A stretch of 64,000 bases of DNA from Rutidosis leptorrhynchoides (Eukaryota; Streptophyta; Magnoliopsida; Asterales; Asteraceae): positions 139,927,501-139,991,500 of the forward strand of contig NC_092343.1 of NCBI RefSeq assembly GCF_046630445.1, in the 5' to 3' direction. A program made the position numbers and the translations under genes. The notes below the pieces were generated by a model that was given only the letters and a program-made list of their open reading frames with translations, was not told the origin of the DNA and made no database searches. Shown in pieces: positions 10,670 to 21,117 of this stretch; position 1 is the first letter of the stretch; every line of letters begins with the position of its first letter.

Positions 10670-11555
10670 TTTAATAAGGGTTTAGGCTGCCAAATGGTCA
10701 TATACTTTTTTTTTGTCCCAGTGTAGACTATGTACCTAAAAAAATACTATTGTAGGTCATGTACTTTGAAAAAGTGTGCTAATGTAAACAAAAGGTGACC
10801 GGTTTTTAGCTAATCCGGTCATCTTCATTTTCATCTTCATCTTCAACAGAAAACCCAGTAGAATGGTTACGAATCTGTACTCAAATATTACTAGTTTGAA
10901 GGCATCGTTCTTTTCCATTTTTCATTTGCACTAAGAACGATGTAAACATTACTAGTTTGAAGGCATCGTTCTTTTCCATTCCTGTACTCAAATAGTAATA
11001 TTAAATAAAAAAAATTGAGAAAACTACCCAAAAACAAATCGAGGTTATAGTAATATCGTTCTTTTCAATCGTAGATCGTAGATGCCCATCTGATGGGTTA
11101 CAACTATTATTTATAAATTAATCAAAGGGAAATTAGTAAAGGATTCAAATTTCATATTAATTAACTAGCATTGATTTTCATATATGAATCAATTTCGTGT
11201 TGTTTTTGATGATATGACGATCAGTAACTCGAATCTGATCTCAGTTTGGAGTAATAAACATATGTGGTTGACTTGAAGATTTTAAGTTTTGATGAACACA
11301 CATGATGAAGATGAACACAGGTTAACAAGTTGTTTTAGTTTATATTAACAAGTTTCTTCAATGTATAAAGACTACAATAGTATTTTTGTGTATATATGGC
11401 TACATTTGAACAAATAAAAAAGTATATATAACTCTTTGGTAGTTTTAACCCTTTTAATAAAGCTAATATAAATTATAAAAATAACATAAAAAGCTAATAT
11501 AAATATAAATTAGTATATAAAAAAAAAAAATCGAACTATGACATCATGATGAAAA

Positions 11556-11558
<3 letters not shown>
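10670..11558. other. intron sequence without recognised genes
   Basis: AT-rich. A 30-bp phrase 'actagtttgaaggcatcgttcttttccatt' occurs twice about 55 bp apart (10898-10927 and 10950-10981), a local duplication. No coding similarity seen. Confidence 0.5.
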
Positions 11559-11598
<40 letters not shown>

Positions 11599-11610
11599 TA
11601 CTATGACTCA

Positions 11611-11659
<49 letters not shown>

Positions 11660-11660
11660 A
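11559..11660. repeat. poly(A) tract and (TTA)n microsatellite
   Basis: About 35 A's (11560-11595) are followed by about 15 ATT/TTA triplets (11612-11657). Seen from the minus-strand retroelement above it, this is a (TAA)n tail directly after its stop codon region. Confidence 0.85.
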
Positions 11661-11681
11661 TAAACTTAAAAGTATTAAAAC

Positions 11682-12674
11682 TTACAAAAAATTAGTGGGA
11701 AGCCTAGAGACAATCTGGGCTCCCACACCTCTAGCAATAGCAAAACCTATCCTAGTAAAAATATGAGCAGCAGCACCGGCACCAATATCTTGCGCCATCG
11801 AACTCTTCTGAACCCGCTTTAGCAAAGAAACAGCATCCTTTTCTAATTCCCCAAGGGAAGAAAATGAGAAAGGAATGAAACCATAACCAATCGCCTGACA
11901 GCTAGATTCGTACTTGACCCGCTTCCGACGAGCCGCATCAACCACAGCACGTCCAGGGACAAAGTCAGAAAGCCCAGACTGTGTCAAAGGAGAAGACCCT
12001 GTCAAGTCAACACAAACATCGCGACCACAATCCCAGGAATAAAGTAACACATCTGCAGGTCTGAGGGCCCTGTCGTTCCCTCCAGACAACCCAATGTCAA
12101 CCTCCTTTCTCGCTGAAATCTCAGATCGATAACAAACATCAACAAGGGAATCCCGAACAACATTATGTCGATGCTTAATACCCACCATACCAGCACAAGA
12201 CACCGCGTGATCCCCGAAAATATCCCCAGTAAAAACCTTTGAACAGGCAGAGCATGCCGTCGAGATAGAGAACAATGGAACACCCAACCGGTAGCACAAC
12301 ACACATCGGTAAGTCTTTGCGTTCATCGTCTGACCCAACCCCAAAATAGGGACTACCCTTAGCCAAGCAGAGGTGTGATCATCCTGCTGCGATTTCCATA
12401 AGGCCGATTGTCGGGGAGATAATGAAAAAGTGGATTCTGCAGAAGCGGTAACCTTTGTGAAATAAACATCTGCCAATTTCTTCATGAGTATGGGGGCAGC
12501 GACCTCACTCTGATTACCTAAAATATCAAACCCAACCGTTTTATTAAACAGACCCAATGCATCTTCAAAAGCACGACCAAGACCAACAATACCCGCATGA
12601 CGTAGGAGCTTGGTCTGCAACCCAGCAGACTGTAATCGAGAAGCCAGAAAAGCATAATGACGAACATCTCCCGC
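11682..12674 (-). pseudogene. 3' end of a non-LTR retrotransposon with R2-like CCHC/endonuclease region (5' truncated)
   Basis: An open frame of more than 310 codons runs on the minus strand from the (TTA)n tract at 12675 to TAA at 11682-11684. It has no natural start: upstream of the first Met the same frame continues (SRLQSAGL) into the microsatellite. It carries C-S-A-C ... H-A-V-S-C, spaced like the CCHC motif before the restriction-like endonuclease (RLE) of R2-type elements, then RHNVVRDSLVDVC, KEVDIGLSGG and RPADVLLYSW...DVCVDL, which looks like a PD-(D/E)XK-type core. It ends IGAGAAAHIFTRIGFAIARG...SRLPTNFL. RT is not present. Assignment as RLE is inference from motif order; the alternative is another domesticated or mobile protein of the same family. 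Frame intact, so fairly young. Confidence 0.6.

Positions 12675-12752
<78 letters not shown>
12675..12752. repeat. (TTA)n microsatellite
   Basis: About 26 uninterrupted TTA triplets. It abuts the truncated 5' end of the retroelement ORF. Reading frames across it give poly-Asn or poly-Ile, which are artefacts. Confidence 0.97.
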
Positions 12753-12753
<1 letters not shown>

Positions 12754-13099
12754 AACATATAAATTGTACAACAAAACTCAATACCACATAAGCTGTGTGT
12801 GGGGGGTGAGATGTAGACAATCATTCTAATATCCGAGAATAAAGATAAGTCATTTCTCCACTCAGAGTGAAAAACACTTTCAAATGTAGAGAAAGTCACC
12901 CCTCTCTTTATTCAACGGATAGAGAGATTGCTTCCGAATGGACCTCCGGCTAATAAGTAGGAAAAACTTCTAAAAATAAAATTAAATTAAATATAAAATT
13001 GAGACGCCATGAAAATGGTAAAATCAAATTCTCATGGGTTTTAAATCCTGCATAAAATTTACTTTAACTATATATGGTTATTAGAGTTTCTTACGCACA
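12753..13099. other. intron sequence, nothing recognised
   Basis: AT-rich without coding similarity or repeat ends. The last part contains the left TSD (CCTATAACTA, 13100-13109) of the next element. Confidence 0.5.
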
Positions 13100-13109
13100 C
13101 CTATAACTA

Positions 13110-13505
13110 CTGTTGTAAAAAACCTGATTATTCTTCGATTAATCCTCGATTACTCATTTATAAAAGTAGTCCGTTCTGATTTTCTAAAATTCGTTTAATT
13201 AATTGGTTAACGTCGATTGATTGGTCAAAATTGAATTTGGGAATCAAAGTCTTTTAAAGTCAAAATTGGTCAACATTTTAACATGAATTTAAACTAGAAT
13301 TTTAAAGTTTTTGAACAAAATAAACTATTATGTTAAAGTTTATGTTCATGTTTATGATTTTTTTTTTTGTTGCTATATTTAGACATATAATTTTTAAAAT
13401 TTAATATTTAAATGTATAAAGTACAGTCTGATTAATCTCCGAAATGCTGATTACTCTTTAAAGTCCTGACCAATTAATCCCCGAATTGCGAATTTTGCAA
13501 CCTTG
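13110..13505. mobile_element. 396-bp MITE, probably hAT-type
   Basis: A 10-bp direct repeat CCTATAACTA (13100-13109, 13506-13515) flanks a unit whose ends are loosely inverted: CTGTTGTAAAA at the left, TTTTGCAACCTTG at the right. The subterminal regions are rich in 'cgattaatc' words in both directions, as in common non-coding plant hAT MITEs. A hAT TSD is normally 8 bp, so two extra matching bases are taken as chance. Confidence 0.6.
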
Positions 13506-13534
13506 CCTATAACTATCTATTAGCATATTTAAAA

Positions 13535-14236
13535 TCTCTCTACTTATTAAAGCAAAAGCCACATTAAGTAATAAATTTTTGAAAACACTATTTATAACCA
13601 TTAGATCAACAACAAAAACTAATCCAAGCCATTGATTTCCTTAGCTAAATAATTATTACCTAATAAATTTTCATGCTCATTGTCAAAGACATAACTACCC
13701 TTTTTTAAAAAACATATTACGGAAATCACAAAATTAATTTAAGATAATCAATGCATTCTGAAAAAATCATTTAAGATACAATTACGCCATCAATGCGCGG
13801 GATAGTTTCTAAAAAATACATTTAAGATAATCAATGAGAAAAGCAAAGAAATAGGAATGGTTAGTTGTATATACACAATATTAAAAAAAAATGAAATAAA
13901 AAATATCATCCGATATAATTAGTTTTTGTCTAACGATTTGGCTTTGATAGTGCTATCTTATGAATGTATAACTTTTATTTATCTAATTCCAGGGTCTTTT
14001 TTACTATTATATTAAACAATCTGTTTACATGATACTATTATTATGAGTGCATACAAGCCATCAAATGTAAGTAAACAAAGTTCATACATGAGATTGTTTT
14101 TTTGGACGTTGAAAAAAATAGTGGTTAAATTCATTTAAAATCCCAACCTTTGATTAGATTCAATTTAAATTCTGGTATTAAAAATAAAAATAAATACTAC
14201 ATACTATCGGGATTATATTTATATTTATATCTCCCT
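13535..14236. other. intron sequence with a Helitron-like 5' end fragment
   Basis: At 13535 A|TCTCTCTACTTATTAAAGC resembles a Helitron 5' terminus, and the ~100 bp after it match the style of the element starting at 14237. A possible matching end is ATGCGCGGGATAGTTTCTAA near 13812, but its hairpin is poor. No genes seen. Confidence 0.4.
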
Positions 14237-14766
14237 TCTCCCTACTTATTATAAGAAAATCATAATTGTGATATAAAGTTTTATTTTAAGACTTCAAATT
14301 AATCATTAGGTCAATATCAACAAACAATTATAGCCCTTGATCCATCAAATGAATTTGCATCACTAATAATCATTCGTTTTCTATTAAAAATGTCATTCAT
14401 ACCCTTCCATTGTCCACTCGACAAACGTGATATCGATCTACACTCCACACTTTGCCCACTTTGTGAGGGAGAGGTTGAATCGATTGACCATGTCTTTGTA
14501 CAATGCCCAAAAGTAACAATATTTTGGAAATGTTTTTTACGATGGTGGGGCATCCCGGAAGCAAAATTGTCATCGTTGGACCCTTTCCTAGAGGATACTG
14601 TGTTTCAGTCATTCTCTAAATATGACAAGTCTATATGGGAAGCAATCAAATGGGTAAGTTGTTATGTGCTATGGAAGTCAAGAAATGCCAAAGTCTTCAA
14701 AAACAAAGAATTGTTAGCTCCGAAAATATTAGCTGAGGTGCAATCACTGTCATTCGGGTGGTTCTC

Positions 14767-17149
14767 TGTAGCGACCCCGACAAATCGTCAAGTGACGGCG
14801 TCGGCTACGTGGGTCCCATTACCTGATTATAAGTCTTTAAGATAACGTTTGACCAAAATATGTCGCCTTCATTTCAAAATAAAGATTGTTTCAAAGTTTA
14901 CAAGAATTGTTCAACCAAAAGTTAAGTTACAACGTTATAAGTACGATTGAAATCTAGGCGACACGGTTTAAAGTAAAGTCAAAAGACGCTCCATGAAAAG
15001 CATGTATACTCGACATCCAAAGCAAGTATCAAATAATGAGCGGAAGCATGTATCACATATCGTGCAAGACCTGAGAAAAACATAGAAATCTGTCAACGAA
15101 AAACGTTGGTGAAATCATAGGTTTAGTAAGTAAATTGTATTGAACCACAAGGTTCTTTAAGAATTGCTCAACCAGAATCATTCACATTCCAAAATAGTAT
15201 TTGTATCACGAGCACCCAATTATCAAGGCTTAACCGAATCTTCCCTCTGAATTTTGAATTTAGTGTTAGAACTTACACTATACATTGTTGAAATTATATT
15301 TCATTCACTAACGGTAGCGAACCGTCTGAATGAGGGTTTGTTAAACCCGTATGGCCACACAACATAATTACACGCTTACACTTACACCCTGCAAGTGGAA
15401 CTAATGATAATTGGATTGAGGACTTTTGTTCAAACTCGTATGCATCTTTGTATTCGTATTTGTTCACAATGTAAAAGCATGAAAAGTAAATAAGTATGAA
15501 ATGTATGTGTTTCTCAGCCCACGATGTAAAGAATAAAAGTGATTGAAAAAGTGGGACTATGATCTCACCTTGAGTACAAGAGTTAATAAAGTACTTCAAC
15601 AAGTAACCGTGTGCAAGGACAAGGCTAGTCTTGACCTAAACATATAGGTTATATCAATAACGGTAACACAAACGGTCAAAGATGTTCAATTAGTCCTATG
15701 GCTCGTTACGACTCGATTATGAAGCATGTGAGTCAAATTGTCAAGTTTCATGCAAGATACAAGTATAGAATCATGTTAGAAAGATTGCATAATTAATTGG
15801 TTAAGTTTGACAAAAAGTCAAACTTGGTCAAAGTCAACGAAAAAGTCAACATGTTCGGGTCGGGTCTCGGACAAATTTTCTATGCTAGTTATTCATATAT
15901 AAGCATGTTAGAACAAGTTGCATGCGAATTGGAAGTCTAAAACATGGCAAACATTTCACGTGAAACGGACATTGGAGACAGAAGCTGGGCACGGCTTATG
16001 CCGCGCCGCGGCCAGGCCTGTCGCGCCGCGACAATGGCCGTGGCCTGGTCCCAGGCCTGTTTCACTTGTTCAAGACTTGGTCAATTTTCAAACAAACGCA
16101 AAACTCAAACCGTAAACAACTAGAAGACGTATCTTATACCGTTGGAAAGCTCTTTTGACAAGGAACACAACTAAACATGTTTCACCAAACAAAAACATCG
16201 TTTATAATAGCCGAAAACTCATCAAGTGATCATTAAACGTTCATTTTTAAGGTTTCAAGTTCTTCAAATGCAATTTGAGTTTCGGGAAACCAATTCACAC
16301 ATATAATATGCCGTTTTGAAGGTAATGAAACATACATTACAACTAAACACTAATAATTAACATTCCATGGCATTCAAGCATCCAAAAATTCATGTCAAGA
16401 ACTATCAAACCCTAGTCAAACATCTCAAAATCAATAATCATGTTTTTGGAGTTTCCTTAATCAACCTATACATCAAAATGAAGCTAATGATACTAGTAAC
16501 ACTTTTAAAACATGCACTTTAACAATCTAACAACATTTGTTCATCCAAAATCAAGGATTTAGCAAGTAATTTCATATTGAACTAGTTACACCAAAAATAA
16601 CGAATCGAGCATACAAATTACATACACGACATCACAATGAGCCATAGACACTAATTAACAACTTTATAACTCAAAAATCTCAAGAACACATAAAATTAGT
16701 GATTTTAGAAAGTTACCCAAACGAGATGAGGTTGGTATGAAATCGAAGAGGAAGATGCAAGGATTCCAAATATGTAATTTGTTTTGTTGTAAGTCTCCTA
16801 GATCGAATTTAGATGATGATTTTATGAAGTTGGGGTTTGTGTGTGTGTTCTTGCTAGAGAGAAAGAGAGAGAGAGGGAGATGGTTGAATGGTGGTGATTG
16901 GGGTGGACTAGTTGACCTAGTCAACTAGTTTGCCCCGTGTCAATTTTAGTCCCTCGAGTTTAGAAGCGGGTGCGGGATTTAACCGATCGAATATTTTTAA
17001 AACGCAAGTTAACGAGAGATGTTATAATTAAATAACGAGAATATTATGAACGTTCGTCAACGGAGTCGACGAATTTAAATACGAAAGATATTATTTAAAA
17101 AAAAAGACGGTGTTAAAATAAATTTAACGGAAAAACGCGGGATGTTACA
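14767..17149 (-). repeat. 3' LTR of the Ty3 element
   Basis: 2383 bp, offset 6351 from its partner, one mismatch noticed. It interrupts the LINE reading frame after codons FGWFS, with the TSD TTCTC duplicated from that codon context. Confidence 0.93.
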
Positions 17150-19645
17150 TTATCCACAACTCAAAAGAAATTTCGTCCCGAAATTTAGTTGGAAGTAGTA
17201 GTCGATATCTCTTACTCGAGACTTTACGTTGTCCAAGCAATGAATAAGTGAAAGTACGTCCTTGAGTGTTCTCATGAGTTGGATAGTCAGGGTTTTACGT
17301 TGTATTTGGGTTTGGTTTTACGATCCCCGGTTTCAACTGGTTTTTCCCTATGAAGAGAAGTTGTCATCGATAGTTGATGTATCTAGCAGGATTGCACGCT
17401 CCTGTTCCGCAGGACACGTTTCTAAGTTTGTTACTCGTAATGTAAGGTAAACGGAAACTTAATTGAGTCGGAAGTTCTAAACGATAGGAAGCGGTTCCAA
17501 TACGCCCCAAGGTTTCAAAAGGTTCGATATTGCGGATATAGCCTTTCTCGATTTCTCAAATTGGATTACACCCTTCCAAGGTGCGGTTTCTCAATATTAC
17601 GCGGTTACACACTGGGATTTGTGAGGTTTTCATCTAAGTTTGGTATGACTCTTTTGGGCGACTACGGGTCGTCTCGAGCCCTTCTCGGACTTGGATTATC
17701 TCAATTGTTGTTTCTTGATGGAGTTCAGATTTGGCGATTTGCTTGCCGCATGCTTTGGTTAAATGAACAGGGGTATGACATTTGCGGTCATATAGGGTTT
17801 CGGAAGTGCTGCGTTAATATACGAGTGATAGCTGTCGCAGTAAGGGGAACTACTAAAGGTGACAATACCAGTCTGTAACATGTCTTTCCAAGATTGAATC
17901 GTACGTTTGCTCGGTTCGTCGGTTGTGGAAGATACGCGGTACATATGTCTAAGCGGGTTCCCAAGGTCTCTTGCAACGCTAGAGGTGAAACGAGTATTTC
18001 AATACAGGATAAATGACGAAGATACACCGTGTTGGAATAGAATTTCTTAAGATATGTTTGAACAAGTCAGTTAGGGTTCGAAAAATGTTCGTTAGGACTA
18101 TTCACCCTCGTGGCGAATACTAATGTAATATGAGGAGTTTCTCTATCCATGGAGAAATGTCACAAGGAGTTTCCTTAACGGAAATGCGAGCGATGAGGAT
18201 AGGAGTGAAATGAGGACTTTGAATAGGATGAGCTTACATCTCGAGGTTGCCATAACGTGCCTCTAGTTGTAAAAAAAAATGAAGCCTGAAAGAGAAACGA
18301 GATAGTACACGTAATTGTATAGTTCGGGGTTGAATAATGGTTGGACGATTATCAGCAACGCAAGGGCGTTAAGTCAAAGAAGAGTGAAGTATCGTTGGAT
18401 TGTGTGCTATCTTAAATTTCAGTAATATCAGACGGTAACGGTGAAATATCAGAGGTGTGTAGTGTGGTACGTGATGACGAGAAAATTGATCGGATCCACA
18501 ATTTAGTATTCGACTTCTTCGTGCAAACTAACGAATTTTAGTTACGTTAATTTTTGAGTCGAGAGAGTATGCCTTTCGGCGTTCATGTAGAAATATTTCC
18601 ATGTTTGAGTTCCATCTGTTGCTATACGATTTTAACTAGAAATGTTGGTGTGAAGAATCACGCTCAAGGTTCGAACACGGAGAGGTTTAAAGTTTTCCCT
18701 TAGTGAGTTAACGAGTTTAAAAGTCGGGTAACACGAGAAAAGTCAGAAATGAATCTTCGGTGATAACAGTCGAGTTCTAAGATTTTACGAATACAAGTCT
18801 GAGTTGAGAGAGTTTCATGATCACGTGTGGCTTGATTTCGAGATTGATTGTAATGCCTTGACCATTAACATCATGGTCTAGAAAATTTGACTTCGTTTAA
18901 CAGAAATTCTCACTCGGAGAATTTGGTATAGAGTTGCTCTTTTCTCAAAGTTCGAGCGTAAGATGATGATGTTGTTCGTTTGCCTTCTTTACTTGAATAA
19001 GTTATGATGTCATCTATAAATGTGATAACAGATTTGTCTAGATAAGTTGCATACGTGGTTTAGGAGGTTCATGAATACGGACGAGCCTTGGATAAATCGA
19101 ATGGTACTAAGAGGGATTTACAACTAACGTTGCGAGTTCGGAAAAGACTCAGGAGACATCGTCTCCCTTAACCCCCAATTGATGATAACCGGAACGGAGG
19201 TCGTTTTGGAATACACACGGGATTCATGCAAGAAATCATGAGGTCATGGATGCGAGGGAGAGGGTATCGGTTTCCAACCGAAAATTACTCAGTTCACGAT
19301 AATCTATACAAGATGATGGGGAATCATTTTTTTTTTTTTTTTTTTTTTTTTAACGAATAGGTTCCGAGCTCCCTAGTTCTATAGGTGTCAAGTCAAAAGT
19401 CTTAACGTATATCCTCCAATAAAATTTATAGGCACACAATATTTTCCGTTGGTCACTTAAATCGTCTAAGTAATATCTAGGGGAAAAAAAAGTGGAATGT
19501 AAAGAGCACGAGTCAAAGACTTGGTTAATAAACATCTAGCGGTAATCGAATCGAATAAGTATGAAATATACTGTTTGTTGTGAAGAAACGTACCCGTGAC
19601 TAGTCCATCGTCATCTCGGGCATCCTAGGTGTCGATGTTGAAAGT
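17150..19645 (-). pseudogene. Ty3 pol remnants (RT, RNase H, integrase)
   Basis: On the minus strand, RT is recognisable near 19150-19200 (LRSGYHQL) and 18990-19050 (FIDDIITYSS, the active-site box in the FIDD form), then KKEQLYTKFSE-like words. Integrase is visible near 17880-18030 (LGTRLDICTAYLPQPTNRA, matching the [17 protein letters not shown] block). No frame longer than about 105 codons survives and frames change often. Protease and the DDE triad cannot be assembled. The AAATTTCGTCCCGAAATTT palindrome at 17168-17186 marks the end of the pol region before the polypurine tract. Confidence 0.75.
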
Positions 19646-20695
19646 TCAACGGCGTGCGTTGGGGTTGATTTTCTTGTTTGGGCACGCACTCCTAAAATGA
19701 CCCGGTTGGCCACATTCAAAACAAACACCCGTCTTGGGTGCATTGTGCTCCTTTTGGGCGACGGGAGCGGTATTCCTACAATCGTGGGCTACATGGCCAC
19801 TTCTTTGACACTTCAAGCAAAATGGTTTGCCACATTCACCTAAATGATGTTTGTAGCACTCGTTACAATACGGTAGGTGTCCGGTATAACCTTTCTTGCC
19901 GTTGGGGATGAAGGGCTTCTTGGCGGGGTTGTTGTAATTGCTTGATTGGGGGGCTTCCCATTTTCTTTTGTTGTCACCCGACTTATCCTCGGCTTTACGT
20001 GCCGGCACTTCAATCTCGTCCACTGTTTCAATCAATTGGCGGGCCATATTCAAAGCCTCTTGGTGGTTAGCGGGTTTGGATGACATTACTCCTTGTTTGA
20101 TGCTCTTGGGGAGACCATCCATGTAAAGTTCAACCCTTAAAGATTCGGGGTTCACAAGATTTGGGCACATCAAAGCAAGTTCGGAGAATCGTTGATTATA
20201 GGCCTTAAGGTCATTCCCGACCGCTTTTAAAGTTCTTAGTTCGTGTTCGAGCTTACGGGTCTCTTCGCGCGGGAAGTATTCGGTGATCATCTTTTTCTTT
20301 AAGTCGGCCCATGAGAGTGTGTGGGCTTCATCGATACCCACCGACAGCACATATGTATTCCACCATGTGAGGGCGATACCGGCAAAAGTGTGGGTGGAAT
20401 ATTTGACTTTGTCTTGGTCCCGACAACCGCTTATGCTAAAAACGGCTTCTGTTTGCTCAAACCATCGGGTGAGCACAACCGGTCCTCCGGTCCCATCGAA
20501 GGTGTGAGGTTTGCACCCCATGAAAGTTTTGTAGGAGCAACCCTCGTTTGAATTTCCGGCTCCATGGTTGTTGTGGTTGTGGTTGTTATTGATGTCGGAG
20601 GAGGTACTAGCCATAGCCGCACCTATGGCGGCGGCTATCATGCGTTGAAAAGCTTGTTCGGAAGTTTCATTACGTGGCCCGCGACGGGGAGGCAT
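19646..20695 (-). CDS. Ty3 Gag polyprotein, intact
   Basis: Start at MPPRRGPRNETSEQAF (20695) is preferred over the Met six codons earlier (20713), because Gag of this group usually opens MPPRR/MPPKR. About 349 residues. Residues ~60-200 form the Retrotrans_gag capsid region (ALTWWNTYV, SWADLKKKMITEYFP, LYMDGLPKSIKQGV). A basic linker leads to a cysteine-rich tail: YCNECYKHHLGEC, then FCLKCQRSGHVAHDC and CFECGQPGHFRSACP, the last two CCHC zinc knuckles (C-x2-C-x4-H-x4-C) that bind RNA. It ends normally at TAA/TAG without pol fused. The protein would build virus-like particles and package RNA. Its integrity beside a ruined pol suggests selection on gag or very recent pol loss; the heavy decay of pol argues against the latter. 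Confidence 0.9.
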   Translation of the reverse strand: MPPRRGPRNETSEQAFQRMIAAAIGAAMASTSSDINNNHNHNNHGAGNSNEGCSYKTFMGCKPHTFDGTGGPVVLTRWFEQTEAVFSISGCRDQDKVKYSTHTFAGIALTWWNTYVLSVGIDEAHTLSWADLKKKMITEYFPREETRKLEHELRTLKAVGNDLKAYNQRFSELALMCPNLVNPESLRVELYMDGLPKSIKQGVMSSKPANHQEALNMARQLIETVDEIEVPARKAEDKSGDNKRKWEAPQSSNYNNPAKKPFIPNGKKGYTGHLPYCNECYKHHLGECGKPFCLKCQRSGHVAHDCRNTAPVAQKEHNAPKTGVCFECGQPGHFRSACPNKKINPNARR

Positions 20696-21102
20696 TGTTC
20701 CTTCAAGACACAAGAATATCTTTGATTAGTATTCTCAATAATACTAATCATGATATGGAATGATGATGTAGAGAAAATTTTCCTTGACTCGCCTTAAATT
20801 CTTTATGTCATAATGTCGGAATGTCCATATGAATCACCGTAATATAATCCCGGAAATTATATTACCCTGATTCTCATGTGCATTTAACATTACTTCATAA
20901 AGTCAAGGTGGCGCGTCAACAAAATTTATCAACGTAAGATCAAGATCGAATACGAGTTAGATATGATAGAAGAGTTCGAGTATAAATGCACAAATAGTCA
21001 AGTAATTCCTACTTCAGTCTATATGCCGGTTGTAGTCTAGATTCACCTATGTACCCTATGACTCGGGGTGGACACAAATGAACTCTAAATCCCTACAACC
21101 AA

Positions 21103-21117
21103 GGCTCTGATACCACC
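21103..21117 (-). promoter_or_regulatory. primer-binding site (initiator Met-tRNA)
   Basis: The minus strand directly after the 5' LTR reads GGTGGTATCAGAGCC, containing TGGTATCAGAGC, complementary to the 3' end of plant initiator Met-tRNA. It fixes element orientation. Confidence 0.9.

Noticed and set aside
12518-12829. Three overlapping ORFs with poly-Asn or poly-Ile
   Set aside because: Translations of the (TTA)n microsatellite on both strands; only the frame ending at 11682 has protein-like sequence outside the repeat.
13535-13815. Possible short Helitron of about 280 bp
   Set aside because: The 5' end looks right but the 3' end lacks a convincing hairpin before CTAA.
15294-16928. Four short ORFs repeated identically at 21645-23279
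   Set aside because: Both sets lie in the two LTRs of one element; identity reflects the young LTR pair, not conserved genes.
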